Part shown: positions 15,230-23,339 of the stretch, in pieces
Position numbering within the stretch: position 1 is the first letter of the stretch
Layout of the letters: each line of letters starts with the position of its first letter
NCBI RefSeq assembly: GCF_000247995.1
Contig: NZ_BAFE01000027.1
Location: 1 to 64,000 of the forward strand
Source: Mobilicoccus pelagius NBRC 104925
GTDB lineage: Bacteria > Actinomycetota > Actinomycetes > Actinomycetales > Dermatophilaceae
Reading direction: 5' to 3'
Length of the DNA stretch: 64,000 nucleotides
Program-made: the position numbers and the translations under genes
Notes under the pieces: model-generated
The model's input: the letters and a program-made list of their open reading frames with translations, nothing else
Databases searched by the model: none
What the model was told of the DNA's origin: nothing

Positions 15230-17494
15230 ATGTCCGGGGCCATCCGGCCCGGCAGCGATCGAGACCTGGGGGATGAGGTCATGACGGCATTCGACACCGC
15301 CGGCGGCGCCAACGGGACGCGTACCCGCGAGGGAGCGGGGCACACCTTCGAGGTGGTCCTCGTCACCTACCGCAGCCGTGCCCACGTCGAGGAACTCGTC
15401 GGGAGGTGGGGCACCGAGGTGCCCGTCGCGCTCGTCGACAACGGCAGCGGCGTGGACGGGCTCATCGAGTGGGCCGCGCAGCGCCCGCAGGTGCGCTACC
15501 TCGACGGAGGAGGAGTGGGCTTCGCCCGCGCCGCCAACATCGGCGCGTTCTCCTCGGAGGCGGAATTCGTCGTCTTCGTCAATCCCGACTCCCGGCCCAC
15601 GGTCGCCGACCTGCGGGCCCTCGTCGAGGGTCTCGCGGCCGACCCCGTCTCCGCCTCGCACGCGGCGACGATGGCGGGCGCCGACGGCGACGTCGAGATC
15701 GGCGTCGCCGGATGGGAGCCCGACGTGTGGCGTACCACCGCCTACGCCGCGGGCCTGCACAAGAGGTGGCCGCGCGCCGGCGTCTACGCCAAGCCGGAAA
15801 TCGGTGAGCGGCTCGCGGTCGACTGGACCACGGGCGCCTGCATGGCCGTGCGCACGGTCCAGTTCCGCCGCCTCGGTGGGTTCGACGAGTCGTTCTTCGT
15901 CTACTCCGAGGACATGTCCTTCGGTCGCCGTGCCCGTGAGGCGGGCCTGCGGCAGGTGCTCCGACCGGACGTCGTCGTCGCCCACGGAGCCGGCTCCTCC
16001 GGTGCGCCGTCGGCGGAGATGATGCGCCTCAAGGGCGCCTCGTTCCGCAACTACGTGCACCGCTACCACCCGGGCGTGCCCGCCGCGGTGATGTCGGGGA
16101 CCCTCGCCGCGGGGTACCTCGCCCGCTCGGCACAGAAGCGCCTCACCGGTGGTGAGATGGCGCCGCTGTTCCTCGCGCAGGCGGCGGGTCTGCTCACCGG
16201 CCGTGCGTCCGTGGGTGGCCGCGAGGTCGCCCGGGCCCGCATGGAGGAGACCGCCCCGGCCGCGCGTCGTGCGCCGACCGGTGGGGCTCCCGAGGCGGGA
16301 CGTCGTCCGATCCTCCTCGTCACCAAGGAGTTCGGCGAGCCCGCGACCTCCGGCGGGATGCTCCGCACGCTCGCCATCGCGCGGTGGCTCGCCCGTCGCG
16401 CCAACGTCGTCGTCGTCGCCCCCACGGGGGTCACCGGTGTCCGACGTCTGCCCGGCAGCGACGAGATCGTCCTCGAGCCGCTGCGGCAGGCACCGCGTCG
16501 GTCGCTCCTCGCCGACGCTCTCACCCTGCCGCGCTACCGCTCCGTCGGTGCGCCCCGCACGTGCGGGGCGGCGCTGCTCACCCAGGTCTCCGACACGCTG
16601 CGCGTGCTCGGCCCGTTCGGCGTGGCAGTCGTCGACCACACGTGCCTCTTCGGGGTCGCCGATCTCCTGCCCGACGACCTGCCCGTCGTCCTCAGCACCC
16701 ACAACGTCGAGTCCGACCTCATGCGCCAGCGGGCCGGCGCCGAGAGCGGCCCGATGAAGGTCGCGGCTCACCTCGAGGCGGGACTCCTACGTCGGCTCGA
16801 ACGCACCGTCGGCTCCACGTACCCCACCGTCGTGTGCACCGAGCACGACGGGGAGGTCGCCCGCGAGGACGGAGCACCCGCCGTCGCCGTCGCCCGCAAC
16901 GGCGTCACGCCGCCGACCGGTCTCGACCGTGCCCGCGCCGTCGCCGACAACCCGCTCGGGACCGAGCTGCTCTTCACCGGCGCCCTCGACTGGCGTCCGA
17001 ACGTCGGCGGCATCCTCTGGCTCGTCGAGAGTCCGCAGTGGGCCCGATTCGTCGAGACCCATCCGGGTGTCGTCCTCACTGTCGCGGGGCGAAACCCCTC
17101 CGACGACTTCCGCGCCCGCCTCGAGGCCGCCCCCGGGGTGCGCGTCGAGGCCGACGTGCCGAGCATGCGTCCGCTCCTGGAGCGTGCCCGCCTCGGCGTC
17201 GCCCCGCTCCTCGAGGGTGGCGGGTCTCGCATCAAACTCCTCGAGTACGTCGCCCACGGACTGCCGTCCGTCTCGACCGTCGTCGGTGCCTCCGGGCTCG
17301 ACGGGCTGCCCGAGGACGCCATCGTCCAGACGCCCGAGAACCTCGACGCGTTCTGCGCCGCCGTCGACGTCGCCCTCTGCGAGGGTCCGACGACGCTCCC
17401 CGCGGACCAGGTCGAGGCGATGCTCGCCGTCTACGGCTGGACCCAGGCGCTCGAGCCCGCCGCCGCGGTGCTGCCGGGGGCCTACCGAGGCTGA
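15230..17494 (+). CDS. Two-domain glycosyltransferase (GT2 + GT4 fusion)
   Basis: A 754-aa protein. Residues about 40-280 form a GT2 rhamnosyltransferase-like domain (VVLVTYRS, VDNGSGVDGL, FVNPDSRPTV, WTTGACMAVRTVQFRRLGG and FDESFFVYSEDMSF). After a linker around residue 350, residues about 360-750 form a GT4 domain of the GT-B fold (RPILLVTKEFGEPATSGG, VLSTHNVESDLM, LLFTGALDWRPN, APLLEGGGSRIKLLEYVAHG). It could add two successive sugars to a lipid-linked repeat unit. ATG 15230 is leaderless behind TAGGGT; ATG 15281 is an alternative. It is divergent from the glycosylphosphotransferase, supporting an exopolysaccharide role. It has no membrane helices, so it is probably cytoplasmic. Confidence 0.85.
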   Translation: MSGAIRPGSDRDLGDEVMTAFDTAGGANGTRTREGAGHTFEVVLVTYRSRAHVEELVGRWGTEVPVALVDNGSGVDGLIEWAAQRPQVRYLDGGGVGFARAANIGAFSSEAEFVVFVNPDSRPTVADLRALVEGLAADPVSASHAATMAGADGDVEIGVAGWEPDVWRTTAYAAGLHKRWPRAGVYAKPEIGERLAVDWTTGACMAVRTVQFRRLGGFDESFFVYSEDMSFGRRAREAGLRQVLRPDVVVAHGAGSSGAPSAEMMRLKGASFRNYVHRYHPGVPAAVMSGTLAAGYLARSAQKRLTGGEMAPLFLAQAAGLLTGRASVGGREVARARMEETAPAARRAPTGGAPEAGRRPILLVTKEFGEPATSGGMLRTLAIARWLARRANVVVVAPTGVTGVRRLPGSDEIVLEPLRQAPRRSLLADALTLPRYRSVGAPRTCGAALLTQVSDTLRVLGPFGVAVVDHTCLFGVADLLPDDLPVVLSTHNVESDLMRQRAGAESGPMKVAAHLEAGLLRRLERTVGSTYPTVVCTEHDGEVAREDGAPAVAVARNGVTPPTGLDRARAVADNPLGTELLFTGALDWRPNVGGILWLVESPQWARFVETHPGVVLTVAGRNPSDDFRARLEAAPGVRVEADVPSMRPLLERARLGVAPLLEGGGSRIKLLEYVAHGLPSVSTVVGASGLDGLPEDAIVQTPENLDAFCAAVDVALCEGPTTLPADQVEAMLAVYGWTQALEPAAAVLPGAYRG

Positions 17495-17847
17495 GCGCCG
17501 ACGGGCGGGTGTGGGGGAGACCCGCGCCCGCCCGTCGCCGAGTCCTGCCCCCCCCACGCGGGCGGCCCGTGCCGAGGGTGATGTTCCGCCGCGCCGACGT
17601 CGTCTCACATGATGGATGATCGGGGCCGTCGTGGACGACGCGGTCCACATGCCCGCCACGCGCGGCGAGGTGGCCTGCGCCGCGCTGATCCGGTTGGGGA
17701 GCACCGGCGTTCGCCGACACCTCGGCGATCGACACCTCCCGGACGCGCTCGTGGACGCTGCCCGGGCTGCGGGGCGGGGCTCAGGTGCGGGGCGTCGGTG
17801 GTCGATCGGCAGGCGTCTCACCACCCTGCCGAAGGATCGATCGCCAC
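17495..17847. other. Intergenic region upstream of the secreted glycanase
   Basis: After the terminator at 17499-17537 and a C7 run (17547-17553), about 290 bp lead to the GH26 gene. Several short frames are open here, but none has a ribosome site and protein-like composition. No promoter or riboswitch was recognised. Confidence 0.4.
17499..17537 (+). terminator. Terminator hairpin of the GT2-GT4 gene
   Basis: CGACGGGCGGG and CCCGCCCGTCG form an 11-bp stem around a 17-nt loop, directly after the stop at 17494. Confidence 0.5.
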
Positions 17848-19878
17848 ATGCCTTCCTCCACCCTGCTCCGCCCTGCCTCCGTGCTCACGGCGGCCGCGCT
17901 CGCCCTCTCTGCCACGGCGACGGGTGCCCTCACCCTCACCTCCACCGCGGAGGCCGCCACCGGCGACATCCGCATGACCGTCGCCCCGTCCGCGTTCACC
18001 GCCTCCGACGGGACGACGTGGGCCGCACGCAGCGGCTTCGACGGTGGTGACTACTCGCGGTCGTACACGTCCGGCACCATCAAGGGCGCCACCGACTCCC
18101 GCCTCTATCACCCCGAACTCGTCCGGTTCCACTCGTGGGCGAGGCCCGTCGAGAACGGCACCTACCGCGTCACGCTGAAGATGCGCGAGCAGTGGTGGAC
18201 AAAGCCCGGGCAGCGCGTCTTCGACGTCACCGCCGAGGGGCGCACCGCGCTCTCGAACGTCGACATCGTCGCCGCCGTCGGCAAGGACGCCGCCTACGAC
18301 CGCACCTTCGACGTCACGGTCACAGACGGTCGCCTCGACCTCGGCTTCCCGTGGAAGAAGGACTCGCCGCTGCTCTCGGCGCTGCAGGTCACCCGCCTCT
18401 CGGGCACGCCCGCCCCGACACCCACGCCCGCTCCGACGCCGACCCCCGCCCCGGCACCGTCCGGCGCGGTCGTCGCCCGCGTCGGCGCGACGTCGAGCCC
18501 CGTCAAGGACGCCGCGGGGAACACCTACGAGGCCGCCTCGGGATTCGCCCGGGGTGACGTGTGGGTCGCGCCGTCGACCATCAAGAACACGCCCGACCAG
18601 CAGCTCTACCGCCCCGAGCGTGTCCGTCTCACGACGTGGAGCCGCGCCGTCCCCAACGGCACCTACGACGTCACCCTGAAGATGCGCGAGGCGTACTACG
18701 ACGGCGTGGGCCGCCGCGTGTTCGACGTCGCCGCCGAGGGCGTCCGCGTGCTCAAGGACGTCGACGTGTTCGCCGCGGTCGGCAAGAACGCCGCCTACGA
18801 TCGCACCGTGCGCACCACGGTCACCGACGGAAAGCTCGACCTCTCCTGGACATCGAAGGTCGACAACGCCCTCGTCTCCGGAATCGTCGTGACGAAGGCC
18901 TCCGGCACGATGCCGTCCCCGACGCCCACCCCGACCCCGACGCCCACGCCGACGACGCCGGAGTCGACGACCGCGCCGAAGGCCGCGAAGGGCAAGCTCA
19001 GCGGCATGCACTGGGACTCCGGGATGTACCCGATGAACCGTGCCGGTGAGGTGACGAAGTGGGAGCAGAACCGCGGCCGCAAGGTCGACGTCATCACCGT
19101 GTTCCCGAGCCGTGAGTCCTGGGGCGCGATGCAGAGCACGTGGTTCATGGACGGCCAGCGCATTCCCGCCGGGTACGCCGGCACCCTTGACGTCGGCGTG
19201 CCGCTGTGGCCGAACGACGGCAACCTCGCCACCGCCAAGGCCGGCGGGTACAACGCGCAGTGGGAGAAGCTCGCCCGCAACATCGCGGCGAAGTACCCCA
19301 ACGCCTACATCCGTCTCGGATGGGAGATGAACCTCCCCGGCTGGAAGGCCGCCGCCCACGCGAACACCGCCGAGGACTGGAAGACCGCCTACCGCCAGGC
19401 CGTCACCTCCATCCGCAAGGGTGGGCCGAACCTGCGCATCGCGTGGGTCGTCAACGAGGGGCCCGGCCAGACCGGCACCCCCGACGCCCGCGTCTTCTAC
19501 CCCGGCGACGCCTACGTCGACCACATCGGCATGGACGCCTACGACTGGGACCCGCGCTACACGACCGACGCGAACATCGCCTACCACCGCGACGGCGCGT
19601 ACGGCTGGAACTTCTGGCTGAACTTCGCCAAGCAGCACGACAAGACGTTCGTGCTCCCGGAGTGGGGCATCGCCCGCGCCAACCCCAACGGTGGTGGCGA
19701 CAACCCGAAGTACATCAATTTCGTCTACGACTGGATGCTCAAGAACCGCGACTGGATCGCCTACGAGAGCTACTTCGACGAGACCGAGAGCTACATCCGC
19801 TCCGACCTCTTCACCGGCTACAACCCGGCCGCCTCGGCCGAGTACAAGCGCTGGATGTCGCTCCTCGGTCGCTCCTGA
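17848..19878 (+). CDS. Secreted double-malectin GH26-type glycanase
   Basis: A 676-aa exported protein. Residues 1 to about 37 are a signal peptide ending AEAA. Two malectin-like carbohydrate-binding domains follow (about 38-185 and 207-350), about half identical to each other by eye (shared LYHPELVRF/LYRPERVRL, NGTYRVTLKMRE, GQRVFDVTAEG). Each is followed by a Pro/Thr linker (PAPTPTPAP and PTPTPTPTP). Residues about 383-676 match GH26 glycanases, with the acid/base Glu493 in RLGWEMN and nucleophile Glu605 in LPEWGIA. It should bind and cut a beta-linked polysaccharide, mannan-type in known GH26 members. ATG 17848 follows GAAGGA (17831-17836). Its place next to exopolysaccharide synthesis genes suggests that it trims the cell's own polymer; that is inference. 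Confidence 0.88.
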   Translation: MPSSTLLRPASVLTAAALALSATATGALTLTSTAEAATGDIRMTVAPSAFTASDGTTWAARSGFDGGDYSRSYTSGTIKGATDSRLYHPELVRFHSWARPVENGTYRVTLKMREQWWTKPGQRVFDVTAEGRTALSNVDIVAAVGKDAAYDRTFDVTVTDGRLDLGFPWKKDSPLLSALQVTRLSGTPAPTPTPAPTPTPAPAPSGAVVARVGATSSPVKDAAGNTYEAASGFARGDVWVAPSTIKNTPDQQLYRPERVRLTTWSRAVPNGTYDVTLKMREAYYDGVGRRVFDVAAEGVRVLKDVDVFAAVGKNAAYDRTVRTTVTDGKLDLSWTSKVDNALVSGIVVTKASGTMPSPTPTPTPTPTPTTPESTTAPKAAKGKLSGMHWDSGMYPMNRAGEVTKWEQNRGRKVDVITVFPSRESWGAMQSTWFMDGQRIPAGYAGTLDVGVPLWPNDGNLATAKAGGYNAQWEKLARNIAAKYPNAYIRLGWEMNLPGWKAAAHANTAEDWKTAYRQAVTSIRKGGPNLRIAWVVNEGPGQTGTPDARVFYPGDAYVDHIGMDAYDWDPRYTTDANIAYHRDGAYGWNFWLNFAKQHDKTFVLPEWGIARANPNGGGDNPKYINFVYDWMLKNRDWIAYESYFDETESYIRSDLFTGYNPAASAEYKRWMSLLGRS

Positions 19879-20066
19879 CCGACACCCGCGACGCGTGATC
19901 GCCGACGGCCTCCGCCGGTGAGGGACGCCTTCGACGGTCCGCCGCCCCGGCCCCGGGGAGGTGGGCCGTCGCCGTTCCCGGAGGGGGCCGGGCGCTTCCC
20001 GCAAACGCCGGACGAGAACATGCGGGCGGGTCGAGGATGGAACGACACCGCGCGAAGGAGACGACG

Positions 20067-21611
20067 ATGTCCGACCGAGCCCAGCACGCCACCCCTGCCC
20101 GCACCGGCGGCGAGGGATCCGGCGATCCCCGCGTCCAGCTCGACCCGCACCCCCTCGTGCGGTTGCTCGGCAAGCCGGCGGCGGAGTTCACGCGCGACGA
20201 CCTCGTGCGGGCCGTCGAGGAGCTCGGTATCCGCATGATCGACCTGCGCTACGTCGCGGGCGACGGGCGGCTCAAGAAGCTCGACTTCGTCATCAACGGT
20301 CGCGAGCACCTCGAGTCGATCCTCACGTACGGGGAGCGGGTCGACGGCTCGAGTCTCTTCTCGTTCGTCGCCGCCCGCTCGAGCGACCTCTACGTCGTGC
20401 CGCGGTACCGCACCGCGTTCCTCAACCCGTTCGCCGAGGAACCGACCCTCGACCTCCTCTGCTCGTTCTACGACGGCAGCGGCGAACCACTCGCGTCCGC
20501 GCCGGAGAACGTCCTGCGCAAGGCAGCCCGCACCCTCGAGGAGCGCACCGACACCCGCCTCGAGGCGCTCGGAGAACTCGAGTACTACGTCTTCGACGAG
20601 GTGGACACGATCTACCCCGTCGTCGAGCAGCGCGGTTACCACGAGTCCCACCCCTTCAGCAAGTGGGGGAGCATCCGTCGCGAGGCGATGATGCACCTCG
20701 CGGAGATGGGCGCCCAGATCAAGTACGGCCACGCCGAGGTCGGCAACATCGTCCACGAGGGTCGGGAGATGGTGCAGGGGGAGATCGAGTTCCTCCCCGT
20801 CCCCCTCGAGGAGGCGGCCGACCAGGTCGTCCTCGCCAAGTGGGTGTTGCGGGAGGTCGCCTACCGTCACGGCCTCGAGGTGAGCTTCGCCCCGAAGATC
20901 GTCGTCGGGCAGGCGGGAAGCGGCTTCCACGTCCACACCCGCCTCGTCCGCGACGGGGAGAACGCGTTCGTCGGCGAGGACGGCCTCAGCGACGACGCCC
21001 GCAAGGTCATCGCGGGTTACCTCGAGCTCGCGCCCTCCCTCACCGCGTTCGGCAACACGGTCCCCACCTCCTACCTGCGCCTCGTGCCCCACCAGGAGGC
21101 GCCGACGTCGATCTGCTGGGGCGATCGCAACCGCTCCGTCCTCGTCCGCGTCCCCCTCGGGTGGGCGGGCGTCGGTGACCGCATGCTGCGCGACGCGAAC
21201 CCGAACGAGCCCGCCGGGTCGCTCCCGCACCGCATCGACCCGCAGACCGTCGAGATCCGCAGCGGTGACGGCTCCGCACAGGTGCACCTCTACCTCGCCG
21301 CGATCGCCGTCGCGGCCCGTCACGGGCTCGAGTCGCCCGCTTCCCTCGAGATCGCCGAACGCCTCTACGTGAGTGAGGACGCGAGCGAGATCCCCGACCT
21401 CGACCAGCTCCCCGCCTCCTGCGCCGAGTCCGCCCGGGCGCTCCGTGCGATGCGCGCCGTCTACGAGGAGGGCGGCGTCTTCCCGGCCGGGCTCGTCGAC
21501 GCGACGGCCGAGGACCTCGAGTCCTACCACGACCTCGGGCTCAGCGAACGACTCGAGGGCGACGTCGCGGGCCTCCGCACCCTCGTCGAACGTCACCTCC
21601 ACTGCGGCTGA
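20067..21611 (+). CDS. Atypical glutamine synthetase-family protein
   Basis: A 514-aa member of the glutamine synthetase superfamily. The N-terminal beta-grasp part includes IDLRYVAGDGRLKKLDFVI. The catalytic barrel has the metal-binding GELEYYVFDE, an EVGN...GEIEFLP segment in place of the usual EVxPGQxEI, GSGFHVHTRL in place of GSGMHVHQSL, and GDRNRSVLVRVPLGW for the usual RNRS. Catalytic positions look kept, but spacing differs from GlnA1, so the enzyme is either a divergent GS or a ligase of another amine (gamma-glutamylpolyamine synthetases belong to this superfamily). ATG 20067 has AAGGAG 6 nt upstream. It stands alone, followed by a hairpin. Confidence 0.8.
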   Translation: MSDRAQHATPARTGGEGSGDPRVQLDPHPLVRLLGKPAAEFTRDDLVRAVEELGIRMIDLRYVAGDGRLKKLDFVINGREHLESILTYGERVDGSSLFSFVAARSSDLYVVPRYRTAFLNPFAEEPTLDLLCSFYDGSGEPLASAPENVLRKAARTLEERTDTRLEALGELEYYVFDEVDTIYPVVEQRGYHESHPFSKWGSIRREAMMHLAEMGAQIKYGHAEVGNIVHEGREMVQGEIEFLPVPLEEAADQVVLAKWVLREVAYRHGLEVSFAPKIVVGQAGSGFHVHTRLVRDGENAFVGEDGLSDDARKVIAGYLELAPSLTAFGNTVPTSYLRLVPHQEAPTSICWGDRNRSVLVRVPLGWAGVGDRMLRDANPNEPAGSLPHRIDPQTVEIRSGDGSAQVHLYLAAIAVAARHGLESPASLEIAERLYVSEDASEIPDLDQLPASCAESARALRAMRAVYEEGGVFPAGLVDATAEDLESYHDLGLSERLEGDVAGLRTLVERHLHCG

Positions 21612-21624
21612 CCGGGTCGGACGT

Positions 21625-21652
21625 CCGGGCCCGTCGACGACGGCGGGCCCGG
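21625..21652 (+). terminator. Terminator hairpin after the GS-like gene
   Basis: CCGGGCCCG and CGGGCCCGG pair around a 10-nt loop, starting 13 nt after the stop. Confidence 0.5.
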
Positions 21653-21697
21653 TCGACCCCCGTCGTCGCGGCGGCGTCCACGGGGGACAATCGGCGC

Positions 21698-22948
21698 ATG
21701 CAGACCCTCGCCCTCACCGAAGCCGACGAGCAACGTCGCGCGGCGCTGTCGCGGATGCGCACGCTCGCGACCTCGCTGTTCGTCCTCGCGATCATCGTCT
21801 TCGCGCTCACGATCCACCGCGTCGGCGTCCTCGGCTACGTCAACGCGACCGCGGAGGCCGCGATGGTCGGCGCGCTCGCGGACTGGTTCGCCGTCACCGC
21901 GCTGTTCCGTCACCCGCTCGGTCTGCCGATTCCGCACACGGCCCTCGTGCCGCGTAAGAAGGACACGTTCGCCAAGTCGCTCGAGGACTTCGTCTCGGGG
22001 CACTTCCTCACGGGGGAGGCGGCGCGGGAGCGGCTCCTCGCCTCGGACGCCACGTCCCGCTTCGGTGGGTGGCTCGCCGTGCCGGAGAACGCCGACCGCG
22101 TGGTCGTCCACGGCGCGAGTCTCGCGACGCGCGCGATGGGGCACGTCACCGACTCGGAGATCCGTGAGGTCGTCGCCCAGTCGGTGATGCCGCGTCTCGT
22201 CGACGAACCCGTCGCACCCCTGGCCGGCGCTCTGCTCGACCAGGTCGTGCGCGACGACGTGCACCGCCGCCTCGTCGACCTCGTCGTCGTCGAGGCACAC
22301 GACTGGCTCCTCGACAACCCCGACACGTTCGCCTCGGTCGTGGGGGAGCGGGCGCCGACGTGGACGCCGCTGTGGGTGAACAGCATGGTCGTCGACCGGC
22401 TCCACACCGAGGCGCTCAAGTGGGTGGGCGACGTCCGGGACGACCCACACCACCGCATGCGTCTCGCCGTGGACGACCTGCTCCGCGACCTCGCCCGCAA
22501 CCTGCGGGAGGATCCGGCGACGAGGCAGCGCGCCGAGGAGCTCAAGGCGACGTTCCTCGAGCATCCGCAGACCCTCGAGACCGCGATGGGCCTCTGGGGG
22601 ATCCTTCGGCGCACCCTCACCGACGCGCTCGACGAACCGGGCGGTCGGCTCCGGACCCGCATCCACACCGAGCTCGTCTCGCTCGGCGAACGGCTGCTGA
22701 ACGACGCCGACCTGCGCGCCCGTGTCGACAGGCGCGTCGGTGACGCCGTCGCCGGGCTCGTCGACACCTACGGCGCCGAGCTCGTGCCCGTCATCTCACA
22801 GGTCATCGAGCAGTGGGACGGCAAGGAGGCGGCCGACCGCATCGAACTCCACGTGGGTCGGGACCTGCAGTTCATCCGCATCAACGGCACCGTCGTCGGT
22901 GGCCTCGCCGGGCTGCTCATCCACACCCTGAGTCAGATGGCGCTCTGA
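21698..22948 (+). CDS. DUF445 (YjiN-like) membrane-associated protein
   Basis: A 416-aa DUF445 protein. After a cytoplasmic N-terminus comes a helix at about residues 25-45, then the family block TAEAAMVGALADWFAVTALFRHPLGL with IPHTALVPRKKD. A long helical region (about 95-380) carries many Asp/Arg/Leu heptads, and a final hydrophobic helix (VVGGLAGLLIHTLSQMAL) gives a second membrane contact. The family function is not known. ATG 21698 lies 6 nt after GACAAT (21686-21691) without a ribosome site, so the transcript may be leaderless. Confidence 0.85.
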   Translation: MQTLALTEADEQRRAALSRMRTLATSLFVLAIIVFALTIHRVGVLGYVNATAEAAMVGALADWFAVTALFRHPLGLPIPHTALVPRKKDTFAKSLEDFVSGHFLTGEAARERLLASDATSRFGGWLAVPENADRVVVHGASLATRAMGHVTDSEIREVVAQSVMPRLVDEPVAPLAGALLDQVVRDDVHRRLVDLVVVEAHDWLLDNPDTFASVVGERAPTWTPLWVNSMVVDRLHTEALKWVGDVRDDPHHRMRLAVDDLLRDLARNLREDPATRQRAEELKATFLEHPQTLETAMGLWGILRRTLTDALDEPGGRLRTRIHTELVSLGERLLNDADLRARVDRRVGDAVAGLVDTYGAELVPVISQVIEQWDGKEAADRIELHVGRDLQFIRINGTVVGGLAGLLIHTLSQMAL

Positions 22949-23339
22949 GGCCCGACCCGTCGTGGGGGTTTCACCTGGTGGCTCTCGACGTGAAGTGCGC
23001 GGATTCGTGTAGAGGGGGAGCCTGGAGCCGAGGGGCAGAGTGCGACCTGGAATAGTGATCAACGTCTTCACGGCTCAAGGGGCTCTTGCCTCGTCCAGAC
23101 GCGTCAGCAAACCCCCGCCCCGACGATGGATCATGGCCGGAGCCATCATCGGGGCGAGAGGATATTTGCGAAAGGATCATTCCTTCACCCGTGAGCGTTG
23201 GCGCTGCGCCCAGCATCCCGTGAGGAACTCTTTCGAGGATGCCGATCAGTCATTCGATGTGAATCACAGACGATCTTCTCGTTGCACTGATTTGCCGGAC
23301 CGCCTGGATGTCGGGCGGCTCAGTGATACGTCGGGCGAC
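22949..23339. other. 390-bp AT-richer intergenic region
   Basis: This stretch is clearly less GC-rich than its surroundings (for example AATAGTGATCAACG and GATATTTGCGAAAGGATC). It has no convincing gene. It holds the inverted repeat at 23118-23154 and a near-duplicate of the last codons of the acyl-CoA ligase gene. It may contain a small RNA or the remains of an older insertion. Confidence 0.45.
23118..23154. repeat. 12-bp inverted repeat (possible terminator or RNA hairpin)
   Basis: CCCCGACGATGG and CCATCATCGGGG pair with one mismatch around a 13-nt loop. No U-run follows. It lies about 190 bp beyond the ligase stop and 170 bp beyond the DUF445 stop. Confidence 0.5.

Noticed and set aside
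22971-23216. Small 81-codon frame on the minus strand of the AT-richer gap
   Set aside because: No ribosome site, Ser/Arg/Asp-rich composition and overlap with the inverted repeat make it unlikely to be a gene.
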